A stretch of 29,384 nucleotides of DNA from a virus, in the IMG/VR virus record IMGVR_UViG_3300005838_000883, positions 1 to 29,384 of that record; one strand, 5' to 3'. Made by a program: the position numbers and the translations under genes. The first letter of the stretch is position 1. Every line of letters starts with the position of its first letter. Below are positions 8,967 through 16,745 of this stretch, one piece after another. The notes under the pieces are model-generated. The model did not search any database. It was given only the letters and a program-made list of their open reading frames with translations, and was not told the DNA's origin.

Positions 8967-9763
8967 TTATATTGCCCCTTTACAGCATCCCAAGTTTGTT
9001 TCATCATATCTTCTCTATCACCTCGTTGTGGAAATCCACTAAAAAACCATACATATCCATACTTTATAAAAAATGGTGTTTTATCTTCATTTAGTTGCCA
9101 ATTATGAGAAAACCAATCAAATCTACTTAAATGATTTAACATAAATGGTGGTGGTAATTTACGAACCACATTAATATTATGAATTTGTAATAAATAGTTA
9201 TATACCGGTTGGTCTGTTCCACGAGAAACTTTGTTGTTTTGTAACTCCATAATGCTATCATAATTAGTATAATAATATTCTTTAACAGTATCTAAAAATT
9301 TTCTATGATTCTTATCAAATATCTGCCACCCACAACTAACATATTTTGTCAAGTCAAAATTATAATTATTAAATAGATTACTATACCCACTTACTCCTTC
9401 ATGTAACCATCTCAAATTTTCAAAAGACCTAAAACAGTTAACTTCATTCTCACCAACTAAATCAAAAAAGTTTGGAGTGTCCCATCTTACTATTGTAGAG
9501 GCGTCTATAACACCAACTTTATCGTAGTCTATACCAGTATTATCCAATTGGTCGAATACATCGAACCATCGTTGCCAAGTAGGTTTATGCTTTATATGTT
9601 CTGAGTCTGATGGTTTGTCATATATGAAAAGCTCTACGTTATTCTTTTCACACCAATATTTCCAAGATGGTATAGAATACTGAAAATACTTAAATCCACC
9701 GTGTTTTTTATTTAAATACTCGTGTTGACTTGGAACTGCAATTAAAAATAAAACATTTTTCAT
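8963..9763 (-). CDS. GT8-like glycosyltransferase paralogue with altered DxD
   Basis: A 266-residue paralogue of the 8220-8966 protein with the same order of motifs: SWKYWCEKN (33-41), TWQRWFDVF, the catalytic strand KVGVIDASTIV, YVSCGWQIFDKNHRKFL, and RGTDQPVYNYLL. The metal-binding DxD of its partner is D87-A-S89 here, so the second aspartate is lost. It could be metal-independent, use another ligand, or have become a partner protein. It is the first gene after a 56-nt gap carrying the 21-bp putative promoter motif, so it may start a sub-operon. An AGG lies nine nt before the ATG. Confidence 0.68.
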   Translation of the reverse strand: MKNVLFLIAVPSQHEYLNKKHGGFKYFQYSIPSWKYWCEKNNVELFIYDKPSDSEHIKHKPTWQRWFDVFDQLDNTGIDYDKVGVIDASTIVRWDTPNFFDLVGENEVNCFRSFENLRWLHEGVSGYSNLFNNYNFDLTKYVSCGWQIFDKNHRKFLDTVKEYYYTNYDSIMELQNNKVSRGTDQPVYNYLLQIHNINVVRKLPPPFMLNHLSRFDWFSHNWQLNEDKTPFFIKYGYVWFFSGFPQRGDREDMMKQTWDAVKGQYK

Positions 9764-9776
9764 TTAATAAAACCTA

Positions 9777-9797
9777 TTTTGTATATACATAAATATA
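9777..9797 (-). promoter_or_regulatory. Putative phage promoter motif, copy 1
   Basis: On the minus strand this reads TATATTTATGTATATACAAAA and ends 13 nt before the ATG at 9763. The identical 21 bases recur at 25347-25367, and a diverged copy lies at 28891-28909, each just before a start codon in one of the few intergenic gaps. Such conservation in gaps of otherwise overlapping genes suggests a transcription signal. It is not a canonical sigma70 promoter on the minus strand. Confidence 0.55.
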
Positions 9798-9819
9798 TAT
9801 TAATTTTTCAAAAAACAAT

Positions 9820-10728
9820 TTATTTTTTAATTTTAAAATAGTCTTCAACTTTTAGTATCCATTCGTTTTTTAAATCTTCCAACCTTCTATAACCACCTCG
9901 ACCATGATGAAAAAATATAGGTTTACTGCCTACCCAACATTGTTCTGAATATGGATGTTTTATGTCAAGAACATGTTCTCTCCATAAATTATTATCTTTT
10001 CTGAAACTATCTCTGTAAGAGTTTTTTAATATCAACCATTCGTATCCTTTTTGTTTAGCGTGCCATGTCATATTACCTGCATTATCCCTATAGTCACAAT
10101 TCCAAGGACTATCTCTCCATATACCACGTTCCACATAATTCTCTGATTGTATCTCATCGTATATATCTCTCTTTGAAAAGAATAACATAACTCTCGCTAT
10201 ACCATCTTCCCATGTACCATCACAAGTTCCCTTTTCAATCAAACCTCTGAAAATATTACCAGGATCCCATCTATTAGATATAAAAAAATATTTATCTGCT
10301 AGTTTCATTAATTCATCTGCACATTTATCTAGAAAGATTGCATCTTGGTCTACAACACAAACATATTTACGAGTTCCACTCAAAATACCAATGTTATTTC
10401 CAGTAGCACCATAGTGACTACCAGCAGCTACACTACATGAATCAATTAAACCAATCGTATCTGGTACACTTTGCGTAAATTCACCTTGACTACCATGTAA
10501 TGTTGTGGTTGATTGATCAACACCTTTCAAGACAACTACTTTATCGTTATCTTTAAACATTTCTTTATGAAGAGCTATCTCATTTTCATTCAAATAGTTT
10601 ACAACTACATGAATCGTGAATGGAACTTCTTTAAAAAATTTCATAATACTTAGAACCATTAACCTAACATAATCTTGTTTACAATAACTAACTACAACAA
10701 AATCTATACCATCTTTATAATTACTCAT
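9820..10728 (-). CDS. GT2-like (GT-A) glycosyltransferase with C-terminal HHGRGG motif
   Basis: A 302-residue protein starting at the ATG at 10726-10728, seven nt after the TAG of the upstream aminotransferase; a TTG eight codons earlier is less likely. IDFVVVSYCKQDYVRLMVLSI is the beta1-helix start of a GT2-type domain and KYVCVVDQDAIFL carries the DxD (D127-Q-D129). The C-terminus has KPIFFHHGRGGYRRLEDLKNEW. The protein is a paralogue of 11868-12743, which shares the opening, the acidic motif and a 'PFLHHGGRGATR' end. Together the two flank an aminotransferase. Likely role: transfer of a sugar (perhaps an amino sugar) to the growing glycan; inferred. Confidence 0.68.
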   Translation of the reverse strand: MSNYKDGIDFVVVSYCKQDYVRLMVLSIMKFFKEVPFTIHVVVNYLNENEIALHKEMFKDNDKVVVLKGVDQSTTTLHGSQGEFTQSVPDTIGLIDSCSVAAGSHYGATGNNIGILSGTRKYVCVVDQDAIFLDKCADELMKLADKYFFISNRWDPGNIFRGLIEKGTCDGTWEDGIARVMLFFSKRDIYDEIQSENYVERGIWRDSPWNCDYRDNAGNMTWHAKQKGYEWLILKNSYRDSFRKDNNLWREHVLDIKHPYSEQCWVGSKPIFFHHGRGGYRRLEDLKNEWILKVEDYFKIKK

Positions 10729-10735
10729 AATATTA

Positions 10736-11881
10736 CTAAACCCTCTCGTCAAAGTATTTATTAACCCAATAGATTACATAGTCAATATCCTCTTCAAGCA
10801 TTCCACTATGAACTGGCAAAGATATTAATTTTAACCACTCTACATCAGCAACAGGATAATCTCTATCCTGTAATAATGGAGCATATTTATGAAGTGGTTT
10901 AAAATGAACCGATGTATGTATCTTTTTACTAGCCAAATAATCTATTAAATCATCGCGTGTTGTTAAGGAATGACCACTACCATCAGGAGCCACATTCCAA
11001 ATCTTCTGTGGTACTTTAGCACAATAATACTGAACGGTTTCTGTGTGATATGGTCTTTCTATAATTGGATGTAATTCCTCATTATATCGTTTCTGTATAT
11101 GTCTACGAAATTCTAAATTAGCTGGTAACTTCTTCATCTGTTCCAAACAAATAGCCGCCATAATATCAATCATATAATATTTATAACCAATCAAATCCAC
11201 TTGATAATCCCAAGCATATCCCGGCGTCGCACCACTAGCTCTACTCCAAGTTGAAGATACGCCAAACCAAGTCATCTCTCTACATTTATCCGCGAGTTGT
11301 TTATCATTGGTTGTTATCATCCCACCATCGCCGCATGGCATAGTTTTTACTGCCTGAAATGACCAAACTGCAGCATCTCCTCCCAAACCTGCGCCTGGTG
11401 TATAGCAACTATGAGCAGTATCTTCAAGTATAAACCCATCAAATACTTTTCGTAGACCTTCGTAATCAGCAGGAACACCAGCTTGATTAACAGAAATTAA
11501 AACTTCACTATTTGATTTCTTATATCGTTCTACATCTTTAGGATCAATACACATGGTATCCGGTAATACATCAACTATATTTGAAGTATAATCATTCCAT
11601 AGTGGAATCATAGCAGTTGCTATAAATGATATAGTTGGATTAATTACATCTATACCCTTTAAACCCAAAGCCTTCATAATCAAATCTTGACCGTGTGAAG
11701 CACTAGTTACGGCTACAGCATATTTATGCCCAACCATTTTAGCAAATTTTTCTTCAAATTCAGCAACTTTAGGACCTTTACCCCACCATCCACTTTCAAT
11801 AACCTCTTGAAGAGCTTGAATTTCTTCCTTGCCGCCTTTAGGTCCTAAAACTGGTAACATTTTCTCTCTAATTTTCATCAT
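10736..11881 (-). CDS. DegT/DnrJ/EryC1/StrS aminotransferase (1)
   Basis: A PLP-dependent sugar aminotransferase of 381 residues, the normal length. GWWGKGPKVAEFEEKFA, HGQDLIMKAL (phosphate-binding start), EDTAHS (153-158; Asp154 contacts the pyridine N) and WSFQAVKTMPCGDGG with the Schiff-base Lys179 are all present. These enzymes aminate 4-keto (or 3-keto) 6-deoxy nucleotide sugars; partners here could be the PseB-like dehydratase or Gmd. It starts at one of two adjacent ATGs (11881 or 11878), with GAGG just upstream inside the end of the preceding gene. It is not close to the second aminotransferase at 13424, so the two probably use different substrates. Confidence 0.93.
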   Translation of the reverse strand: MMKIREKMLPVLGPKGGKEEIQALQEVIESGWWGKGPKVAEFEEKFAKMVGHKYAVAVTSASHGQDLIMKALGLKGIDVINPTISFIATAMIPLWNDYTSNIVDVLPDTMCIDPKDVERYKKSNSEVLISVNQAGVPADYEGLRKVFDGFILEDTAHSCYTPGAGLGGDAAVWSFQAVKTMPCGDGGMITTNDKQLADKCREMTWFGVSSTWSRASGATPGYAWDYQVDLIGYKYYMIDIMAAICLEQMKKLPANLEFRRHIQKRYNEELHPIIERPYHTETVQYYCAKVPQKIWNVAPDGSGHSLTTRDDLIDYLASKKIHTSVHFKPLHKYAPLLQDRDYPVADVEWLKLISLPVHSGMLEEDIDYVIYWVNKYFDERV

Positions 11882-12743
11882 CTTTCCTCACGTTTAGTTC
11901 TAAATATTTAATAACCTCGTCTCTAAATTCATTATAGTAATCTATAGACCTAGTTGCACCTCTACCACCATGATGTAGAAATGGAACTTCATTTACCCAA
12001 GCTTCTTCTCCAAAACTTAAATTTAACAAGTGTTCTGATTTTAATTCTCTATTATTCCAACTATTTTTCAGAATAATATATGGTTGATTGTTCTCTTTCG
12101 CCCATAATGATAACAATCCATATGTATCTTTGTAATGACAATTTGGATACAAGTCTCCGGGTTCTTTATAAAAATTATTTTCTATTGTTTCTCGTTTTAA
12201 AATAGACCATTGTGGTATACATGGAATGTCAATGTCATTTCTCCAACCATATGAAACATAAGAATTTTCTTCTAACATCGGTAGTACGTGCTCTACCCAC
12301 TTATTTAAAAAAACAACATCATGTTCCACTTGACAAATATATTTTCCATTTCCAATTTTAGTGCCTATAGTCATAGCTTCAGATTGTAACCAACTAGCAA
12401 ATCCCAATGGTCTTTTATCATATTTACTATACCCATCCCAACCATAATTATCAATAAAATATTCTTGTGGATATTTTTGATTAGCATTGGTGGGTACAAC
12501 TACCCCATCATCTTGGTTAACTTGGTGTATGCCTTCAACAATAACAACATTATCGTCTTCTCCAAACATTTCGTTAAGTTTTTTTAATTCAAGACTATTT
12601 TCAGAATTGTCTCCATTATTAACTATGTAATATTTATATGGATAGTCTACATACTTTTTAATACTTTCATGTATTAATTTTACATAATCTATTCGTTTGA
12701 AAACTACTGTTATGAAATCTATACTATCTTCATATGTTTTCAT
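11868..12743 (-). CDS. GT2-like (GT-A) glycosyltransferase with C-terminal HHGGRG motif
   Basis: A 291-residue paralogue of the 9820-10728 protein. It opens with IDFITVVFKRIDYVKLIHESI, has an YYIVNNGDNS segment typical of GT2 beta2, and KYICQVEHDVVFL with E140-H-D142 in the DxD position. It ends with VPFLHHGGRGATRSIDYYNEFRDEV, matching the partner's C-terminal motif. The acidic motif differs (EHD against DQD), as does the middle region, suggesting different donors or acceptors. It overlaps the aminotransferase start by 14 nt and the upstream sulfotransferase-like gene by an ATGA. Confidence 0.68.
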   Translation of the reverse strand: MKTYEDSIDFITVVFKRIDYVKLIHESIKKYVDYPYKYYIVNNGDNSENSLELKKLNEMFGEDDNVVIVEGIHQVNQDDGVVVPTNANQKYPQEYFIDNYGWDGYSKYDKRPLGFASWLQSEAMTIGTKIGNGKYICQVEHDVVFLNKWVEHVLPMLEENSYVSYGWRNDIDIPCIPQWSILKRETIENNFYKEPGDLYPNCHYKDTYGLLSLWAKENNQPYIILKNSWNNRELKSEHLLNLSFGEEAWVNEVPFLHHGGRGATRSIDYYNEFRDEVIKYLELNVRKDDEN

Positions 12744-13360
12744 TTACTTGCCCCCTTAACTATAGTTCCGTTCTGTTTAACTTTATCGTACAATTCACCA
12801 TACAACGTTTGTAATTTATTTTGAATATTTTCTGATTGGTTTGTCCAATCTGATGCACGAACTTTCATTGGTGGAAATGTATTTATATATGATTTATCTA
12901 TTTCCAAATAATTAAATATAAGTTCTAGATTATTCCACATGTTTTCAAACTCAACAAATAATATATCATAGTTCACTTTCGCATCCAACCATGTATCTAA
13001 ATGAGGTTCTAAACCTAACAAATCTTCACCATTATTTAAATAATCTTCAACAGACCAATTTGGATTAATTTCAGAATATCTCCCATTCAAATCCTCACAA
13101 TGTCTCTGAATCCAAGTTTTATCAACTTGTGACCTTCTATAATAAGATAGTAATGCATTATATGGATTTCCATATATGTATAATACTTTAGTATCTTCAT
13201 TTATTATAGGTTCAAATTCATTTTGCTCACCGTTGTAGCTAGGCTGTAAAATAGGTAATTTTGGCCAATGTGTATGCCATACATAATAACTTGTACCAAA
13301 ATTTTTTGTTAAAGTTTTAGAACCAACTCCACCCCAAGCATTTAAATATAAATTATTCAT
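12740..13360 (-). CDS. Sulfotransferase-like P-loop protein
   Basis: A 206-residue protein whose start GGVGSKTLTKNF resembles the 5'-phosphosulfate loop of PAPS-dependent sulfotransferases, followed by a conserved HTHWP (compare the early His/strand in the family) and TKVLYIYGNPYNALLSYYRR, which matches the 3'-phosphate-binding 'Y-R-NP-x-D-x-x-x-S' segment. If right, it would sulfate a hydroxyl of the glycan. The segment has G-N-P in place of R-N-P, so function is not assured. AAGGGG lies nine nt before the ATG. Its 3' end overlaps the next GT2-like gene by an ATGA. Confidence 0.5.
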   Translation of the reverse strand: MNNLYLNAWGGVGSKTLTKNFGTSYYVWHTHWPKLPILQPSYNGEQNEFEPIINEDTKVLYIYGNPYNALLSYYRRSQVDKTWIQRHCEDLNGRYSEINPNWSVEDYLNNGEDLLGLEPHLDTWLDAKVNYDILFVEFENMWNNLELIFNYLEIDKSYINTFPPMKVRASDWTNQSENIQNKLQTLYGELYDKVKQNGTIVKGASK

Positions 13361-13414
13361 TTATTTAAACCCCTTTATTAAAATAATTATTTTTTCCAAA
13401 TGTAAATGTCTCAT
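13361..13414 (-). CDS. Tiny 17-codon reading frame with strong ribosome binding site
   Basis: An ATG at 13412-13414 is preceded by GGAG at a perfect six-nt spacing (complement of 13421-13424). It opens a 17-residue frame (MRHLHLEKIIILIKGFK) that ends in TAA immediately followed by the ATG of the sulfotransferase-like gene (TAAATG). It could be a leader peptide coupling translation, or the remnant of a deleted gene whose start signals survive. No homology can be claimed for such a short peptide. Confidence 0.3.
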   Translation of the reverse strand: MRHLHLEKIIILIKGFK

Positions 13415-13423
13415 ATTAAACTC

Positions 13424-14539
13424 CTATAAATTAAAATTATAAATTACATCACACACATGATTAACTTCATCATCAGTTAAAGATTGGTGTAAAGGTAGGC
13501 ATAATGTTCTATCCATTATTTTTTCTGTATTTTTTAATGAAAGCCCATCTTCATAGTACTTGACCTTATGTAAAGGGTAATATCTAAATGAAGTATATAC
13601 TCCATTGTCTTTTAAATGTCTAGCCAACTCATCTCTTTTATCTGTTTGAATATGATACATATAGTATGAACTTTCTTTATTGATTGGTATCTCTCGTGGA
13701 ACATCAATCCAATCCACATGTTTCAATGTATTGTTATACATTGTATGTATTTCTTTTCGCCTTGATATAAAACCATCTAACTTTTTAAGTTGTTCTAAAC
13801 CTATAGCAGCAGTAACATCATTTATTATTACTCTTCTACCAGGCAACTCTATATCAAATTCCCACCATTTGGTATCTATAGAATTTGAAAATCCACTAGC
13901 ACTTTTTAAACCCAAGTATGCTTCATAATCAAGTCTTTTAGCTAACTCAAGGTCTTTACAATAAACTAAACCACCATCACCCATAACTAGTATTTTCATA
14001 GCATCAAATGACCAAAGACCTATATCACCGATAGTTCCTGTAAACTGATTGTTGTATTTTGATATGGGACTATTAGCATTATCTTCTATTAACTTAATAT
14101 TGTGTTTATCACACAAATCCACTATTTCATCCATATCACATGGAACACCAGCATAATGTAATATTATTACCGCTTTTGTTTTTTTAGTTATATTTTTTTC
14201 TATGTCATCAGCACTTACATTTAAAGTTCTAGTATCAACATCACAGAATACTGGTTTTGCACCACAATTCACGATAGCATTTGCAGCACCTATAAAACTA
14301 ACTGATGGTAAAATTACCTCATCACCATCAGTTATATCTAAAATATTCATTGACTGAAATAAACCCTCGGTACAACTACAGATAGTTTTAAAATTATTGG
14401 GATGTGATTTTAACTTTAATGAAAACTTTTCAACAAATTTTTCTGTTAGTTTTCCCTTTCCCAGCCAATTACTTTCAAATACCTTTTGTATTGCGTCAAG
14501 TTCTTCTTGACCAAGTGAAGGTTGATAAATATTAATCAT
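13424..14539 (-). CDS. DegT/DnrJ/EryC1/StrS aminotransferase (2)
   Basis: A second PLP-dependent sugar aminotransferase, 371 residues. NWLGKGKLTEKFVEKF, CTEGLFQSMNIL, HYAGVPCDMDEI, EDNANS (152-157, Asp153 for the pyridine nitrogen) and WSFDAMKILVMGDGG with Schiff-base Lys182 mark the family. The sequence is clearly distinct from the other copy at 10736. Candidate reactions are PseC-like or Per/WecE-like amination of a 4-keto-6-deoxy sugar nucleotide; position near the nonulosonic acid genes makes a PseC/LegC-like role plausible, but this is inference. The start overlaps the upstream small gene by 8 nt and lacks a strong ribosome binding site, suggesting coupling. Confidence 0.93.
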   Translation of the reverse strand: MINIYQPSLGQEELDAIQKVFESNWLGKGKLTEKFVEKFSLKLKSHPNNFKTICSCTEGLFQSMNILDITDGDEVILPSVSFIGAANAIVNCGAKPVFCDVDTRTLNVSADDIEKNITKKTKAVIILHYAGVPCDMDEIVDLCDKHNIKLIEDNANSPISKYNNQFTGTIGDIGLWSFDAMKILVMGDGGLVYCKDLELAKRLDYEAYLGLKSASGFSNSIDTKWWEFDIELPGRRVIINDVTAAIGLEQLKKLDGFISRRKEIHTMYNNTLKHVDWIDVPREIPINKESSYYMYHIQTDKRDELARHLKDNGVYTSFRYYPLHKVKYYEDGLSLKNTEKIMDRTLCLPLHQSLTDDEVNHVCDVIYNFNL

Positions 14540-14756
14540 TTTCAGGAAATACCTCTATCACTAAAACATTAACATCATTAACTACTAACATAGATCCATC
14601 TTTAAGTTTCATTTTTGTAAATTGACCTTGTTTAATTGAATCCGTATCAATACCATGATATGTTCTTTTTACCCCACCAACAAAATGTATTATCTGAGTG
14701 ACATATTTACCTTGAACATTCACAGATGATTGTAAATTTATCTCTGGTGTTTTCAT
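14532..14756 (-). CDS. Small conserved-looking protein of unknown function
   Basis: A 74-residue protein I do not recognise. It reads as mostly beta strands (YVTQIIHFVGGVKRTYHGI; SMLVVNDVNVLVIEVFP) with no Cys and no transmembrane segment. The gene is tightly coupled: its ATG overlaps the TGA of the sialyltransferase-like gene (ATGA) and its stop lies in the start of aminotransferase 2. That packing and a clean frame support a real gene. A role as a small accessory to the flanking enzymes is possible but unsupported. Confidence 0.55.
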   Translation of the reverse strand: MKTPEINLQSSVNVQGKYVTQIIHFVGGVKRTYHGIDTDSIKQGQFTKMKLKDGSMLVVNDVNVLVIEVFPEND

Positions 14757-15427
14757 GGCATTACCTTTTTGACTTTCAAATTATCAATACCAGACTTAAT
14801 TTTTGATGTTGTATATAAATTAAATTTTATACTTGATTTTTTCTTTACAAAATTTAAAAAAAACTCTTGCATCTTGTCAGTAGGTTCACCGCTACGAATT
14901 GCTACTTTTGTTGGTGCTTCATTTCTTGCTCTTCCATTAGAATTTGTCAAATATCCAGTATCATCATAAAAATCTAATCCTACAATGTTAACCTCATCAG
15001 GTTCAAGTTCATTAACAATATACAACAACGCATCTAAACCACTAGTAGGTGAAGTAAAGGCATATCTGGGGTGAGATATCATATCTTCTTTATTTATATC
15101 ATCTAAATTTTTAACCGGTAATATACCACCACGACCTTCTATTTGTAAAATATGATTTGGAATTGGTGGCGATACTTCTTTCACATAAGGTAAGACGATT
15201 TTGTCAAAATTATATTTTTTATAAATATCATTAGCACCAGCATTTGGAAAATATGCAGCTAAACTTAATACATGAGTTACGGTAGAACATGCAGATAGAT
15301 ATTCATGTACTTGAATATTCTCTACTTCATAATGAAATGAGTTAACTATAACACTATGATCTACTTTGGGTACATTACTAATATAACCCAAAGAAGTTCC
15401 TCGACATAATAATGAAACTGTTTTCAT
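14753..15427 (-). CDS. Sialyltransferase-like protein (GT42/GT29 or Maf/DUF115-like)
   Basis: A 224-residue protein resembling Campylobacter Cst-type sialyltransferases and related GT29/DUF115 folds. An N-terminal strand and G-x-S turn (SLLCRGTSLG, 5-14) corresponds to the CMP-binding start; SPTSGLDALLYIVNEL (126-141) followed by NIVGLDFYDD (147-156) closely mirrors the 'TSG...ALGYKEIYLSGIDFY' region of those enzymes; EPTDKMQEFFLNF resembles the 'TD-x-x-x-x-EFL' segment. A catalytic His equivalent is not obvious. It would transfer the CMP-activated nonulosonic acid to the glycan. It lies three nt after a CMP-nonulosonate synthetase gene, which supports the call. Alternatives are Maf-type transferases or an MptE-like enzyme. 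Confidence 0.55.
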   Translation of the reverse strand: MKTVSLLCRGTSLGYISNVPKVDHSVIVNSFHYEVENIQVHEYLSACSTVTHVLSLAAYFPNAGANDIYKKYNFDKIVLPYVKEVSPPIPNHILQIEGRGGILPVKNLDDINKEDMISHPRYAFTSPTSGLDALLYIVNELEPDEVNIVGLDFYDDTGYLTNSNGRARNEAPTKVAIRSGEPTDKMQEFFLNFVKKKSSIKFNLYTTSKIKSGIDNLKVKKVMP

Positions 15428-15430
15428 TTT

Positions 15431-16066
15431 TTAATCCGAAATTAATTTTTTTATCAATGACAAATCATCATAAGTGTCTACCTGGAAACTTCTTTCAAGT
15501 GGCATCTCAACAGCACCAATTCTCCCACTATATCTCAATTTAGAATCTAATAATCTCTTCCGAGTTGTAATATAAAACGCTCCATTTTCAACATAATGTT
15601 CTTCAACTTGTTGTCTCATTGGTCTATTATAGATATCCCACTCCGATTCAACCTTCAAAGACCATCTCGGTATCCAATGTTCTCTATATACACTAAAAAC
15701 CGAATCATACTCATCCATCATTTCTAAACCTTTATTTATATCCGTAGATTTTATTAGTGGTGATGTCGCTTGAATAAAAACCATTATATCAAAATCATTA
15801 TTCTCAGTAAAATGTAATAATGTTTCTTCACTCGGTGACGTATCGGTTGCTATCTCATCTGGTCTCATTTGAACTCTTGCACCCAAACCACCTGCTATAT
15901 TAGATATCCTAACCGAATCGGTAGATACCCATGTCTCATCTACATTTGATTTTAAAGATGATTGTATTGAATAATAAATTAAAGGTTTACCCTTAATATC
16001 TACTAAATTTTTTAAAGGTATACCCTTACTTCCACCCCTTGCTGGTATAACTGATATAATTTTCAT
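15431..16066 (-). CDS. CMP-nonulosonic acid (sialic/pseudaminic/legionaminic) synthetase
   Basis: Activates a nine-carbon acid with CTP to give CMP-sugar, the donor for sialyltransferases. The 211-residue GT-A-like nucleotidyltransferase has the NeuA motif IPARGGSKGIPLKN (7-20), WVSTDS (46-51), RPDEIATD (68-75), FIQATSPL (97-104), EHYVENGAFYI and a C-terminal SFQVDTYDDL with acidic metal ligands. Length matches catalytic domains of NeuA/PseF/LegF. Which acid is used cannot be determined from these motifs. The gene overlaps the upstream methyltransferase by an ATGA and is followed at three nt by the sialyltransferase-like gene. Confidence 0.92.
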   Translation of the reverse strand: MKIISVIPARGGSKGIPLKNLVDIKGKPLIYYSIQSSLKSNVDETWVSTDSVRISNIAGGLGARVQMRPDEIATDTSPSEETLLHFTENNDFDIMVFIQATSPLIKSTDINKGLEMMDEYDSVFSVYREHWIPRWSLKVESEWDIYNRPMRQQVEEHYVENGAFYITTRKRLLDSKLRYSGRIGAVEMPLERSFQVDTYDDLSLIKKLISD

Positions 16067-16734
16067 ATTTTAGTTAAATGTAAAGTTAAACAGCCTTCTT
16101 GATCAGAATAATCCTTTCCGTTTATCTGTTGGCCATCTTCCTCATATTCTATAACATGATTTTTAACTTTAAAATTACTATCTTTAATTTTAATAAACCA
16201 CTCATCACTAGAAATCAAACCAGTATGTAGATTTTCTAAATTACTAGCTTCGTAAACTGGTTTCCAATTATCAGGTCTATGTGATTCTGGTACAAGAGCT
16301 ATATCTAAAAATATATTACAATCTTTAGTAGTTACTCTGTATATATCTTGTAATGATTCTTCAATATCTTCTGGTAAGACATGTTCTATTACATCTGAAC
16401 TAAAAATAACATTAAAATAACCATCATCAAATGGAATGTTAGGTAACGCACCTACTTTAAACCTATCATCATCATTTGGATTTTTTTTAATACACATTTG
16501 AATTGCTTTATCAGCGGGATCAATACCATAACATATATTTGAATTTACTAAACTATTTATTTTTGAAACACCACTTCCATTAGAACATCCTATATCCAAC
16601 ACTCTATTATTTTCATTAAGAGTATAGTTATCTACTAGGAAATCTAATAAGTTATTACCAGCAAATCCACTACTATGATACCCCCTATCATAAAGGTCAT
16701 TGTATACTTTCTTATAAAAATTATTTGATTCCAT
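16063..16734 (-). CDS. SAM-dependent methyltransferase (Methyltransf_11-like)
   Basis: A 223-residue class I methyltransferase with motif I RVLDIGCSNGSG (44-55), the acidic ribose-binding residue in ICYGIDPAD, and motif IV NVIFSSDVIEHV, which is the SAM-MTase 'DVIEH' of the UbiE/Methyltransf_11/23 group. It lies between the NeuB-like fusion and the CMP-synthetase, so O-methylation of the nonulosonic acid or its precursor is a fair guess; methylated sialic-like acids are known in nature. GGAG precedes the ATG by eight nt, in the 11-nt gap after the fusion gene. Confidence 0.8.
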   Translation of the reverse strand: MESNNFYKKVYNDLYDRGYHSSGFAGNNLLDFLVDNYTLNENNRVLDIGCSNGSGVSKINSLVNSNICYGIDPADKAIQMCIKKNPNDDDRFKVGALPNIPFDDGYFNVIFSSDVIEHVLPEDIEESLQDIYRVTTKDCNIFLDIALVPESHRPDNWKPVYEASNLENLHTGLISSDEWFIKIKDSNFKVKNHVIEYEEDGQQINGKDYSDQEGCLTLHLTKI

Positions 16735-16745
16735 AATATATTCTC

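Noticed and set aside
9788-9796. T4-type late promoter ATAAATA on the plus strand at the intergenic motifs
   Set aside because: All supported genes lie on the minus strand and no plus-strand gene follows; the motif may work in the minus direction or be a protein site.
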